DNA of 37,916 nt from Flavobacterium sp. (GTDB taxonomy: Bacteria > Bacteroidota > Bacteroidia > Flavobacteriales > Flavobacteriaceae). Positions within the stretch are counted from its first letter, which is position 1; each line of letters begins with the position of its first letter. The notes under the pieces are model-generated. The model searched no databases. It saw nothing but the letters and a program-made list of their open reading frames with translations, and was not told the origin of the DNA. Of this stretch, positions 1-8,778 are shown piece after piece. The position numbers were made by a program, and so were the translations under genes. The stretch covers positions 1-37,916 of the forward strand of contig NZ_JAPZUB010000021.1 in assembly GCF_027533505.1 (NCBI RefSeq), given 5' to 3'.

Positions 1-1
1 G

Positions 2-121
2 CTAAAATCAATCATAAATGAAAGTCAAAGTCCGCTAAAGAAAACCGTGTTGTTAATAGCTACATCATTCTCCGCATGGTATGAATTTAAAAACATAATA
101 AATTTACCGTATATTAATTAG
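2..121 (+). CDS. C-terminal tail of an unrecognised protein (partial)
   Basis: An open frame enters from the left edge and ends at TAG 119-121, giving 39 residues of a C-terminus (ending ...NIINLPYIN). Nothing in it is diagnostic. Receptor-like genes of the type that follows are often preceded by GLPGLI-family genes in Bacteroidota, but no GLPGLI motif is visible in this fragment, so that is only a contextual guess. It shares the strong AT richness of the next gene and lies 31 bp upstream of it, so the two may be co-transcribed. It could also be a chance open frame. Confidence 0.35.
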   Translation, partial: LKSIINESQSPLKKTVLLIATSFSAWYEFKNIINLPYIN

Positions 122-152
122 ACCATAGCCCTTTTTTTTAAACCAATTTATT

Positions 153-2791
153 ATGGCATTCCTCATTGGGATGCCTTTTTTTGGATATTCCCAACAAGTA
201 AAAATTGAGGGAAAAGTAATTGACTCTAGTAGTAAAGTATTATCAAACAGCATAATTATTGCAAGTGATACTGAATCGGGTAATCGAATTTTAGGATTTA
301 ATACTTCGGATTTAAATGGTGATTTTCGTTTACTAATCAATTTGAAAGCAAACTTGATAGTATTTGGTTAACCGTTAGGCATATTTCATACGAGACATTA
401 CGATTAAAAGTTCCATATAAAAGTTGTAAAAAAGACTTTCAGCTTAAATTAAAGACAGAAACTTTAGATGAAGTTGTAATTAAAGGAAAAGAAACCATAA
501 GTATTAAAGGGGACACTATAACTTATAACGTTAACAGATTAAAATCAAAAAAAGATGTAACTATTGAAGATGTTATCCAAAAAATTCCCGGTGTAAGTAT
601 TCAACAAAACGGACAAATAAAATATTTAGATAAACCTATTAGTCATTTGTATATCAATGGAGTAGATTTACTTGAAGGAAATTATTCTATAGCTTCACAA
701 AGCATTCCTGCGGATGTTGTTGAAGAGATTGATGTGATGCAAAAACATCATCATGAACGTATTCATATTGGTAAAACAGAGACAGATAAAGTAGCTTTTA
801 ATTTAAAAATCAAAAAAAATGCTGGCCTATTTTTCGGAAGCTTAACTGGAGATGTAGGCGTTCCTTTCTTGACTGGGAAATTAGACGCAACTCCAATATA
901 TTTCAAAGATAGTTTTCAAAACATTGCTAGTGTAAAATCAAATAATATTGGCAAAACATTGCTTAGCATTGGTGAAAATTTAACTTCCGATAATTCAAAT
1001 GTTGGCAACTTTATTTTGGAGGATACACAAGTTATTAATAAACCTAATGTCAAAGGTGTTGCGATATCTGATAAATATTGGTTAAATAATGAATCCTATG
1101 CTATAACTAATGATGCTTTGCATAAAGTCAATGATTCAACTACAGTGAAATGGAATTTTAATTATGGAAATGAAGTGAGTAAAATAGAACATGTTTTAAC
1201 TAGTGAATTTTTGACTAATAATCAATCGAGTAATGTTTTTAACAGAAATCGAAATCAACTAAACACTACATTTTTTAATGCTGTTTTGAATCAAGAAATC
1301 AATAAAAGAAAATTTTATTTAAAAAACACTACAAGTTATCGATATGGAGATAACTCAGGAATTGAGCGTGTCACTATAAACAACAATTCTCTGGAATCCA
1401 ATTACAATCAAAATAATTTTCAGATTAACAACAATACTAACTTCAAAACCTTAATTGGTAATAAAAATATTTTTCAAAGTGGCATTTTGATACAATACCT
1501 ACAAAATACTGAAGAACTACTGGTGTCTCCTCCAGTTTTTGAAACCATACTAGGTACTACGAATACGAGTGATTTCACAAAACAGCAAGTTCAAATCAAA
1601 AAATTTAATTTAGTTAGTTTTTCGCAATACAATTTTAGATTTGCAAAGTTAGAATGGAATTTAAGTCAAAATTTAAACTTCCATTATTTCAATTTTGATA
1701 GTAATTTAAAGCAAGAATCAAATTTAAACACTCCCATTTTTCCGTTTTCAAGTGATTATAATTATCAAAAAATAGCATCAACAACAAAACTCAATTCAAA
1801 AATTAAAATTGGAAAGCTAACACTATCATGGAATGTATCGCTTGACTATATAGACTTACATACTATTGAAAATAAAAGCTCTCCTTTGTCTTTAACAAAC
1901 TCTTACGTTTTTATTCAACCTGATATAGCTTTAAAGTATAATTTTAATTCAAAATGGAAAATTGGTATTAATTATAGTTTTGATACTAAAATATCTGATT
2001 TCTCACAACTCTATACACCAACCCTTTTGACGAGTTATAATACCGTTATTCAAAATCCAAATTTTATTAATGTCATCAGAACAAATTCATTTTTACCCTC
2101 TATAAATTATAGTAACATATTAAATAGTTTTTATTTTAGTTTAAAAGGGAACATAAATCAGATTAAATCAGATGTAACTTTTTCTAATGAGTTGAATAAT
2201 GATGGGTTTCTGACTACAAATGTTATTCAAAGACCTAATTACACCCATAACTATGGATATTCTCTTTATTTAACAAAGGGATTTCTAGGTTCATTTAAAA
2301 CTGATTTTAATTATTCTTTTAACATATTCAAGAATCAATTATTCTTCAACAATCAATTTCTCAATGCTTTTAATAGAAGAAATAGCTTTGATTTTTCGAT
2401 GAATTGGGACAAAGGGAGTTGGTTTTCTATTGAATATAAAGCAAAACTAAATTTAGGAACCTCTGAAACAGAAAGCAATAAAATCAGTAACTCATTCCTT
2501 TTTCAAAATTTGAATTTGGATATATACACTAGTAACACTACACGATTAAGTTTAGGCTTTGAGTCATCAAAAACTAAATCTTCTCTGAGTAGCAAAACCA
2601 ATGTTAACTCGCTTTTTAATATGGCTTTTTATTACAAGCCATCTAAAAAACTAAATGTTAATGTCACTTTGTTGAATATTCTTAATACTCAATTTTTTAC
2701 AACTACAAACAGTTACTTGAACTTTGTAAACGAATATCAATTTTCATTACGACCAAGGCAACTTACCTTAGGTCTATACTACTCACTATAA
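153..2791 (+). pseudogene. TonB-receptor-like outer-membrane protein with CarboxypepD_reg-like domain, frameshifted
   Basis: The first 72 codons (153-371) read a short signal-like segment ending GYSQQ, then a CarboxypepD_reg-like start (VKIEGKVIDSSSK...), and stop at TAA 369-371. The homologous reading continues one frame back, open from 323 to 2791. That second frame supplies the rest of the regulatory domain (VRHISYETL, then LDEVVIKG), a TonB-plug segment (IEDVIQKIPGVSI, LYINGVDLLEG) and a long Asn/Ser/Phe-rich outer-membrane beta-barrel ending LYYSL. The best join is around 350-356, where one missing base turns ...KANLDSIWLTV... into a stop. Repaired, it would be about 879 aa, normal for this Bacteroidota family. 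Transported substrate is unknown. The signal peptide is short, and the frame is open upstream only to TAG 126-128, so the N-terminus may also be damaged. The gene is clearly AT-richer than the rest of the window. It is either a pseudogene, a phase variant or a sequencing error. Confidence 0.8.
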
Positions 2792-2932
2792 TCCATTATT
2801 TCACCCTCAAAACGCACCACACCACAAAGCAGCAAAATTTTTCTTAAAATCGAGTGTTAAAACATACTAAAGCCTTTATTTTACGGTTTGTAAAAGAACA
2901 CGCTCTAATTTGTTTAACTAAATTTTGTAACT

Positions 2933-3418
2933 ATGAAAAAAATGCTGTGTATGTTCGCCTTGCTGGGTGGCGCCTATTTTGCTCAAGCACAAGACATTTC
3001 AAAACACGCTTTGGGTCTTCGTTTGGGAGACAATGATGGATTTGGTGGTGAAATCTCTTATCAGAGAGGCTTATCCAAAAACAACCGTCTTGAATTTGAC
3101 CTCGGATGGCGTAACAGCAACAATGTTGACGCATTTAAATTGACAGGGCTGTACCAGTGGGTGTGGGAAATTGATAACGGATTCAATTGGTACGCTGGTG
3201 TTGGGGGTGGTTTAGGAAGTTGGAGCTATGATAAAAATGGCGTTTCCGATAATGGAACATTTTTATTTGCGGCAGGAAATGTTGGTATAGAATACAATTT
3301 TGAAATACCGCTGCAATTATCCTTAGATTTCCGACCCGAAATTTATTCGAATTCTAGTGATTTCAGAGACGAAAGTTTCGGTCCCGATATCGCTTTAGGG
3401 ATCCGTTACCGTTTCTAA
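2933..3418 (+). CDS. small outer-membrane beta-barrel protein
   Basis: This is a 161-aa protein with a clear signal peptide (KK, hydrophobic core, cleavage after AQA, residues 1-19). The body alternates polar and aromatic residues in short strands (LEFDLGWRN, FNWYAGVGGG, LSLDFRPEIY) and ends in Phe (IALGIRYRF), the usual beta-signal of outer-membrane barrels. Eight or so strands would fit the length, as in OmpA/OmpX-like barrels. It stands alone: 141 bp separate it from the frameshifted receptor, its base composition matches the later genes rather than the AT-rich receptor, and a hairpin terminator follows 10 bp after the stop. Function is unknown. Related proteins are usually annotated only as outer membrane beta-barrel protein. 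Confidence 0.8.
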   Translation: MKKMLCMFALLGGAYFAQAQDISKHALGLRLGDNDGFGGEISYQRGLSKNNRLEFDLGWRNSNNVDAFKLTGLYQWVWEIDNGFNWYAGVGGGLGSWSYDKNGVSDNGTFLFAAGNVGIEYNFEIPLQLSLDFRPEIYSNSSDFRDESFGPDIALGIRYRF

Positions 3419-3428
3419 CAATAAACAC

Positions 3429-3453
3429 AAATCCCGGTTACTTGCCGGGATTT
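3429..3453. terminator. bidirectional hairpin terminator between convergent genes
   Basis: A perfect 9-bp inverted repeat, AAATCCCGG (3429-3437) and CCGGGATTT (3445-3453), with a 7-nt loop, sits between the convergent outer-membrane protein and PrcB-like genes. The right arm lies inside the last codons of the minus-strand gene (encoding its ...IINPGK end). Flanking T/A-rich sequence on both sides allows function in either direction. Confidence 0.75.
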
Positions 3454-3878
3454 ATTATTTGTAGATCAATCGGTTTTTTACTTTTTATTTTCAATACAAA
3501 ATTAGGAGTAGTTAGCGCTGTGGTGGCCATACCTTTTGGGGGAATTTCGCGAATAACCACTTCTACTTTATCCTTTAAAATTTTTACTTTTTCTACCTTA
3601 ATCGACCAACCTCCTGTAGGCTTTTCACCCAAATTGACCAAAATAAAATTGTTATCTTGAATGTCATTTGGCTTTAGATAGGGACTAATAATGGGATCTT
3701 TCAGCAACATTTGGTATTCACTTTCTTCAGTTATCATTTCAAAAAACTGAAAAGAGGCTCCATCATAGTCTCTGCCAAATAAAATATCATAGGCTGTGAA
3801 GCTTGATTCTGGAGGCAATGTCGATTTACAAGCGGTTAGCAAAAAAATGCTATAAAATATAACTAAGCTTTTTTTCAT
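3438..3878 (-). CDS. PrcB-like lipoprotein
   Basis: This is a 146-aa lipoprotein: KK, a hydrophobic stretch and the lipobox LTAC put the lipidated Cys at residue 17. The C-terminal half (about residues 76-140) matches the protease-complex-subunit PrcB C-terminal fold, with the signature NLGEKPTGGWSI (TGGWSI at 88-93) followed by paired beta-strands and a closing KSKKPIDLQII strand. PrcB is known from the spirochaete dentilisin protease complex. In Bacteroidota this domain is found on stand-alone lipoproteins of unknown role, so a protease partner cannot be inferred here. It overlaps the end of bshA by four bases (ATGA), so it is translated with that gene, and its last codons form half of a terminator hairpin. 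Confidence 0.75.
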   Translation of the reverse strand: MKKSLVIFYSIFLLTACKSTLPPESSFTAYDILFGRDYDGASFQFFEMITEESEYQMLLKDPIISPYLKPNDIQDNNFILVNLGEKPTGGWSIKVEKVKILKDKVEVVIREIPPKGMATTALTTPNFVLKIKSKKPIDLQIINPGK

Positions 3879-5005
3879 GATTTGTGAATGGCTTCATGGT
3901 ATAACTTTTCATATTGGGGTAAAATAAGCGCAATGTCGAATTGTTGAGCCACTTCGAGTGCTTGTTTCTTAAACGTAGCTAGGGTTGCATTATTGTTGAG
4001 AATGGAAATCGCATCTTGGGCCATCGTATCAATAGCACCAACGGGGGCCAAATATCCGGATACTCCATGCGCATTGACTTCTGGCAATCCTCCTGTATTG
4101 CTGGATATTACTGGTACACTCCAAGCCATCGCTTCAAGGGCTGCCAAACCAAAACTTTCCGTTTCAGAAGGGAGTAAAAACAAATCGGAATAGGCCAAAA
4201 TGCTGTCGATTTCGTTGCTATTTCCAAAGAAAATTACCTTGTCGACGATGCCTAATTCTTCACACAATCGTTCCGCTGGAAGCCGTTCGGGACCATCCCC
4301 TACCAACATTAACTTGGAAGGTATCGTTTGTTGAATTTTATAAAATATCTTAACTACATCAGGAATGCGTTTTACCTTCCTAAAATTACTGATATGGGTA
4401 ATAATTCGTTCTTCTTTTTTGGCCATAACCGAACGCTGGTAGGCAATATGGTTTTCATTGCGATGTTTTTCCAATTCAATAAAGTTGGGAATCACATGAA
4501 TTTCATTTTTTATATCAAAAAGCCGATAGGTTTCCTCCTTTAAGTCCCGGGAAACTGCAGTAACAATATCTGATTTATTGATGCTAAAACTAACCGCCGT
4601 TTTATAATTGGGATGTTTACCTACCAAAGTTATATCCGTTCCGTGTAATGTGGTAACCATGGGAATATGTATCCCTTGGTCGCGTAACATTTGCTGTGCC
4701 ATATACCCTGCATACGCATGAGGAATGGCATAGTGTACATGCAATAGTTCGATTTTGTAAAGCTTAACCATGTCAACCAATTTACTGGACAACGCCAATT
4801 CATAGGGTTGGTAATGAAATAAGGGGTATTCGGGCACATTGACTTCATGGTAATGCACATTGGGGTTGAGTAAAGCCAAACGAACGGGTTGTCGGTAGGT
4901 GATAAAATGAATTTCATGACCTCTTCGGGCCAATTCCAAACCCAATTCTGTGGCCACTACGCCACTTCCCCCAAAGGTGGGGTAACAAACAATAGCAATT
5001 TTCAT
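3875..5005 (-). CDS. bshA: N-acetyl-alpha-D-glucosaminyl L-malate synthase BshA
   Basis: BshA joins UDP-GlcNAc to L-malate, the first step of bacillithiol synthesis, in the cytoplasm. The 376-aa GT-B, family 4 glycosyltransferase starts MKIAIVCYPTFGGSG. GGSG (11-14) is the N-terminal nucleotide-sugar loop, HGTD sits at 121-124, and the retaining-GT4 EX7E motif is E283/E291 (ESFGLAALEAMA). The length is nearly identical to characterised BshA. The frame stays open to 5044 only through a TTG, and the ATG at 5003-5005 matches the family start, so I use it. It lies about 140 bp downstream of the GH3-fusion gene and overlaps the PrcB-like gene by 4 bp. bshB and bshC are not in this window, so completion of bacillithiol synthesis depends on genes elsewhere. 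Confidence 0.92.
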   Translation of the reverse strand: MKIAIVCYPTFGGSGVVATELGLELARRGHEIHFITYRQPVRLALLNPNVHYHEVNVPEYPLFHYQPYELALSSKLVDMVKLYKIELLHVHYAIPHAYAGYMAQQMLRDQGIHIPMVTTLHGTDITLVGKHPNYKTAVSFSINKSDIVTAVSRDLKEETYRLFDIKNEIHVIPNFIELEKHRNENHIAYQRSVMAKKEERIITHISNFRKVKRIPDVVKIFYKIQQTIPSKLMLVGDGPERLPAERLCEELGIVDKVIFFGNSNEIDSILAYSDLFLLPSETESFGLAALEAMAWSVPVISSNTGGLPEVNAHGVSGYLAPVGAIDTMAQDAISILNNNATLATFKKQALEVAQQFDIALILPQYEKLYHEAIHKS

Positions 5006-5145
5006 ATTCTTGAAGCGCAGCATCAACTTTTTCCCAATAAGCAAAACAGCCTAAATCAGCGACTTAGATTTTCACAATGGGATTTAATCTGCTCAACGAA
5101 TTTACCAAAAAAATCAAGCGAAAAACACGGAGCCAACAATTAAAA

Positions 5146-8100
5146 TTAGCGATCTAAAATGGCTTCTTGAATAATTTTTTGAATGTCCTCACGGATGTTT
5201 TCTTTCGACAACTTATTGGGAGCATTACTATCGGGAAAAGTTCGGTTGGATAGAAACACATACACGATTTCACTTACAGGATCGGCCCAAACCATGGTAC
5301 CTGTAAATCCGGTATGACCAAAGCTTTGCATTGAAACACAACCACACGTGGGCCCTTCTTTTCCTAATTGGGGTTTGTCAAAACCTAATCCTCTTCGGTT
5401 CCCATCAGCGCAGTAATGACAGGTATTAAACGTAGTGAAGGTTTCGGGTGAAAAATAATGGATACCGCCATAGTTCCCTTGTTGCAAATACAATTGCATT
5501 ATTTTGGCCATATCCAAACTATTCGAAAACAACCCCGCATGTCCAGCGACGCCTCCCATCATGGTAGCGGCCATATCGTGCACATACCCTTGTATCCAAG
5601 TTTGACGAAAATAGTTATCAATTTCGGTGGGTGCTATATTACGTGCGTCAAATTTATGCAAAGGATTAAATCGTGCACTAGACAAGCCCATGGACTGATA
5701 AAAATTGGTTTGAATCGCTTCATCCAAAGGTTTACCCATAAATTTCTCTACAATGCGTTGTAAAATTATAAAGGTAAAGTCAGAGTATTTGTATTCTTTT
5801 TGATCCAACAGTTTACTCTCTAAAATCTGGGTGAAAATCGATTCTTTGTATTCATTTTTCAAATATAAATTTTCAGAAACTTGAACTTCAAAACCGGGCT
5901 TTTGTCCCAAACTGTAATACTGTGGCATTGGACATTTCTCAGCATCTAATGTCGCTTTATAAAAGGGGATCCATGCTTGTAGTCGTGCGTAATGCGATAA
6001 CAATTCTTTTAACGTGATGGCTTCCTTATTGGTTCCTTTTGTTTCTGGCAAAAGCTCGCCCAATGTTTGATCGAGTCGTAATTTCCCTTGATCATACAAT
6101 TGCATCACCAACGGTAAAGTAGCAGCGATTTTAGTTACAGAAGCCACATCGTACAGGTCTGAAGGTTGTACTTTGGTCTGGGCCTCATAGGTTTGATTCC
6201 CATACGCTTTATGAAAAATCACTTTGCCACGTCGGGCAACTAACACTTGCATTCCTGGGGTCATAGCACCATCGATGGCTTTTTGGGCTACTTGATCGAT
6301 ACGGGCTAAAGTTGTTGGACTCATGCCTACATTCTCCGGTGCCGTAAATCCTAATCGATTGAGGGGGGTAAAATTAAAACCATGCCCTTCATGAAATTCA
6401 GCATTGATGGTAACGGGTAATTTTCCTTTGGGTTCAACCGCACCAAACAGTACTTGAGCCGAAACCACTTGTGCAATTTCACTGTTTTGATACGATACCA
6501 CTACAGCTTCAATATTTTCATAGGAAGGAACTGCTGAAAGCGCATAGGGTTTGACAAAACCATCTAAAATAACTTTATTCGACTGAGCTATTTTATCTAA
6601 AAGTTGAAGTTCAGCCTCCGAAAAATCATGTTTCCGCCAAGCCCGGTCTGATTTATGAAACCCAACAATAACGAGATCAAACGCTTTCAACCGTATATTT
6701 AGCGTATCGGGATGACTTTCAACCACTTCTGTAATATCGGTATACTTGCGAAGGGTTTGCAAAAAAGGAGTATTCTGATCGTCACCTAATTTGATATAGG
6801 CAATTTTTTGACGCAAATCTTTAATGGGAAGAATATCGTCTTGGTTTTTGACTAATGTGATGGCATTTTCATAGATTTGATAATGCAAGGCCTCCTTAAA
6901 AGGTGTAAACATTGCTTCAGGAATTCCTTTTTCCTCAACGAGCTGTGGCTTCTGTAATCCAATTTTGTATTTGTAGCGCAATATTTTTTTTACGGATTGG
7001 GCCAAACGGTTTTCAGAAATCAAGCCATTTTGGTAGGCTGTGGCAATTTTTTCACTAGCCAAAGGAACATTTTCGGGAAAAAGTAAAATGTCGTTTCCCG
7101 CTAAAAAAGCTTCCAAATCCAATTCCCCCGGCGCCATAAATTTACTAGCCCCTTTCATGTTTAAGGCATCGGTAAATATCAATCCTTCAAAACCTAATTC
7201 GTCTTGTAGTACATTGGTTACCACCGAATGGGAAACCGAGGTAGGCCAACCGTCACGGTGTTCCAAACTCGGAATGTTTAAGTGAGCCACCATCACCGAA
7301 ACCAGCCCTTCATCAAACATTTTTTTGTAAGGATACAATTCAACCCGTTCAATGCGCTCTTTGTCAAATAACAATTGAGGCAAAGCATGATGCGAATCGG
7401 TAGCAGTATCGCCATGTCCGGGAAAATGTTTCCCTGTACAAAAGACCCCCGTGCTTTGAACGCCTTTCATTAATGCTACCGCATGGTCGGTGACATTATG
7501 CTTTTCTTCACCAAAAGAGCGATGCCCAATAATGGGATTTTTGGGATTGGTATTGATATCTAAAACAGGTACGAAGTTAAAATGGCATCCAATTCGTTTG
7601 GCTTCCAACGCCATTTGTCGGCCTACTTCTTCAATTAATGCATAATTTTTAACGGCACCTAAGGTCATATTCCAAGGGTATTTGTAGGTGGAATCCAAAC
7701 GCATATTGAGTCCCCACTCAGCATCAATCCCAATAAATAATGGGACTTTGGATTGTTTTTGAAAACGATTAGTTAGTTTCGCCTGACGAACAGGACCGCC
7801 CTGAAAAAAAATCAAACCTCCAATGGATTCGTTTTTTATCAATCGATCCAAACTGTTGAAATGCGCACTATCTTTATTGGAATACGCAGCCACCATAAAC
7901 AATTGCCCAATACGTTCTTTCAACGTCATTTGGTTGTAAACGCTATCGGCCCAAAGCTGTTCTGCTGGAGTATCTTTGAAAAATGTTTTGCGATCGGCTT
8001 TGGCCACGGGGATATACACGTCATCTTCCTCTCCAGAAACGGTATTGGGTTTTGGAAGAGATTTTGAGTGGGTTTTCGATGGGCCATTTTTTACGGAATT

Positions 8101-8160
8101 ACATTGAACCGCAAACGCAATCGCGAAGAGCAAAAACAAAAATTTAGCGTAGTGTTGCAT
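5146..8160 (-). CDS. GH3 (NagZ-like) beta-N-acetylhexosaminidase fused to a serine beta-lactamase-like domain
   Basis: This is a 1004-aa exported two-enzyme protein. Residues 1-20 are a signal sequence ending VQC. The Cys suggests a lipoprotein, but Gln before it is a poor lipobox. Residues ~65-400 are a GH3 N-terminal domain with the NagZ signature KHFPGHGDTATDSH (244-257; D255/H257 are the predicted Asp-His acid/base pair) and the nucleophile D331 (IFTDALNM). Residues ~430-600 resemble the GH3 C-terminal domain. Residues ~612-1000 are a class C beta-lactamase/PBP-like domain with SVTK (S674, K677), YSD (Y792) and HTG (949-951). The expected role is removal of GlcNAc from muropeptides, coupled to an esterase, peptidase or transpeptidase-like activity in the periplasm. 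It sits 9 bp downstream of the 160-aa conserved gene. The fusion is known in Bacteroidota; the substrate of the serine hydrolase half is not established by sequence. Confidence 0.9.
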   Translation of the reverse strand: MQHYAKFLFLLFAIAFAVQCNSVKNGPSKTHSKSLPKPNTVSGEEDDVYIPVAKADRKTFFKDTPAEQLWADSVYNQMTLKERIGQLFMVAAYSNKDSAHFNSLDRLIKNESIGGLIFFQGGPVRQAKLTNRFQKQSKVPLFIGIDAEWGLNMRLDSTYKYPWNMTLGAVKNYALIEEVGRQMALEAKRIGCHFNFVPVLDINTNPKNPIIGHRSFGEEKHNVTDHAVALMKGVQSTGVFCTGKHFPGHGDTATDSHHALPQLLFDKERIERVELYPYKKMFDEGLVSVMVAHLNIPSLEHRDGWPTSVSHSVVTNVLQDELGFEGLIFTDALNMKGASKFMAPGELDLEAFLAGNDILLFPENVPLASEKIATAYQNGLISENRLAQSVKKILRYKYKIGLQKPQLVEEKGIPEAMFTPFKEALHYQIYENAITLVKNQDDILPIKDLRQKIAYIKLGDDQNTPFLQTLRKYTDITEVVESHPDTLNIRLKAFDLVIVGFHKSDRAWRKHDFSEAELQLLDKIAQSNKVILDGFVKPYALSAVPSYENIEAVVVSYQNSEIAQVVSAQVLFGAVEPKGKLPVTINAEFHEGHGFNFTPLNRLGFTAPENVGMSPTTLARIDQVAQKAIDGAMTPGMQVLVARRGKVIFHKAYGNQTYEAQTKVQPSDLYDVASVTKIAATLPLVMQLYDQGKLRLDQTLGELLPETKGTNKEAITLKELLSHYARLQAWIPFYKATLDAEKCPMPQYYSLGQKPGFEVQVSENLYLKNEYKESIFTQILESKLLDQKEYKYSDFTFIILQRIVEKFMGKPLDEAIQTNFYQSMGLSSARFNPLHKFDARNIAPTEIDNYFRQTWIQGYVHDMAATMMGGVAGHAGLFSNSLDMAKIMQLYLQQGNYGGIHYFSPETFTTFNTCHYCADGNRRGLGFDKPQLGKEGPTCGCVSMQSFGHTGFTGTMVWADPVSEIVYVFLSNRTFPDSNAPNKLSKENIREDIQKIIQEAILDR

Positions 8161-8169
8161 GAGAAGTAA

Positions 8170-8652
8170 TTAGAAAAAACGTGCATGCCAACTTTCAGCG
8201 GCGGGAACTTCCCAATGCGAATGCCACTCCTCGACCGTGTTTACCAAATTATTGAAAACAATGGTGTTGGGACCCACCGATTTTTCCTTGACCATTCGCT
8301 TAAAGTCAAGTAAGGTTTTGTGGGTGATAAATTCTCCTTGACGGAAAGTTACGTTCATTTTATCCAACAAATCAATTTGATATTGCTGTTCTAATTGTTG
8401 AATTAAAGCTACTGAAGCGTCTATAGAACAGCCTGTTGGCGCTTGAACAGAGGTGTTAACTGCCAACACAATAAATCGCTGGTAAACTAGTTTAAACGAA
8501 GCTTCCAAAGCGGTACCGTGGGCCGACCATTGCTCCACAAAATGCAACAATACCTGTTCGATTTCGGTTACTTCCTCCTCCGAAAGTTTGCGATTGGCAG
8601 GGTAAATCCATATTCGGGATTCCTCGGGTAATTGTTCAAAAGGAATGTACAT
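8170..8652 (-). CDS. conserved 160-aa Bacteroidota protein, often mislabelled ABC transporter ATPase
   Basis: The protein begins MYIPFEQLPEESRIWIYPANRKL and ends WHARFF. It is soluble, without signal peptide or membrane segment, and rich in aromatic residues at both ends. From memory, homologues in flavobacteria carry the label 'ABC transporter ATPase', but I see no Walker A (GxxGxGKS/T), no LSGGQ signature and no Walker B, and 160 aa is too short for an ABC domain. Function is unknown. It lies 9 bp upstream of the GH3-fusion gene and is probably co-translated with it. It is separated from the upstream Fe-S gene by ~126 bp that hold a nested inverted repeat. Confidence 0.8.
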   Translation of the reverse strand: MYIPFEQLPEESRIWIYPANRKLSEEEVTEIEQVLLHFVEQWSAHGTALEASFKLVYQRFIVLAVNTSVQAPTGCSIDASVALIQQLEQQYQIDLLDKMNVTFRQGEFITHKTLLDFKRMVKEKSVGPNTIVFNNLVNTVEEWHSHWEVPAAESWHARFF

Positions 8653-8722
8653 ATGCTATTTTTTTTTGGGCCGTGATGGCATCACTTTAATTTGGATTGA
8701 AACGCCGGTTTGTATATTTATT

Positions 8723-8770
8723 GTGATACTATAATGGGTGATAAGGTAATCACACCCTAAAATGTATCAC
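8723..8770 (-). repeat. nested inverted repeat between Fe-S gene and 160-aa gene
   Basis: The outer arms GTGATAC (8723-8729) and GTATCAC (8764-8770) are perfect complements. Inside them GTGAT (8738-8742) pairs with ATCAC (8749-8753), extended by GG/CC past a bulged A. The motif GTGAT/ATCAC therefore occurs twice in each orientation within 48 bp. There is no T-run on the minus-strand downstream side, so it is not a typical terminator. It could be a dimeric operator or an RNA processing or attenuation element in the long minus operon. Confidence 0.5.
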
Positions 8771-8778
8771 TTCATTCG

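Noticed and set aside
340..360. Programmed ribosomal frameshift in the receptor gene
   Set aside because: The shift is of the -1 type but no X XXY YYZ heptamer lies in frame and no clear downstream pseudoknot or stem is visible. A one-base loss is simpler.
647..2791. Independent gene starting at 647
   Set aside because: The apparent start is a TTG inside a frame open since 323, and the residues before it complete the regulatory and plug domains, so 647 is not a gene start.
2854..3134. Open frames on both strands overlapping the small beta-barrel gene
   Set aside because: They overlap a well-supported exported protein in other frames and show no domain, signal peptide or start context of their own.
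8170..8652. ABC transporter ATPase
   Set aside because: No Walker A, Walker B or signature motif is present and the protein is too short for an ABC domain.
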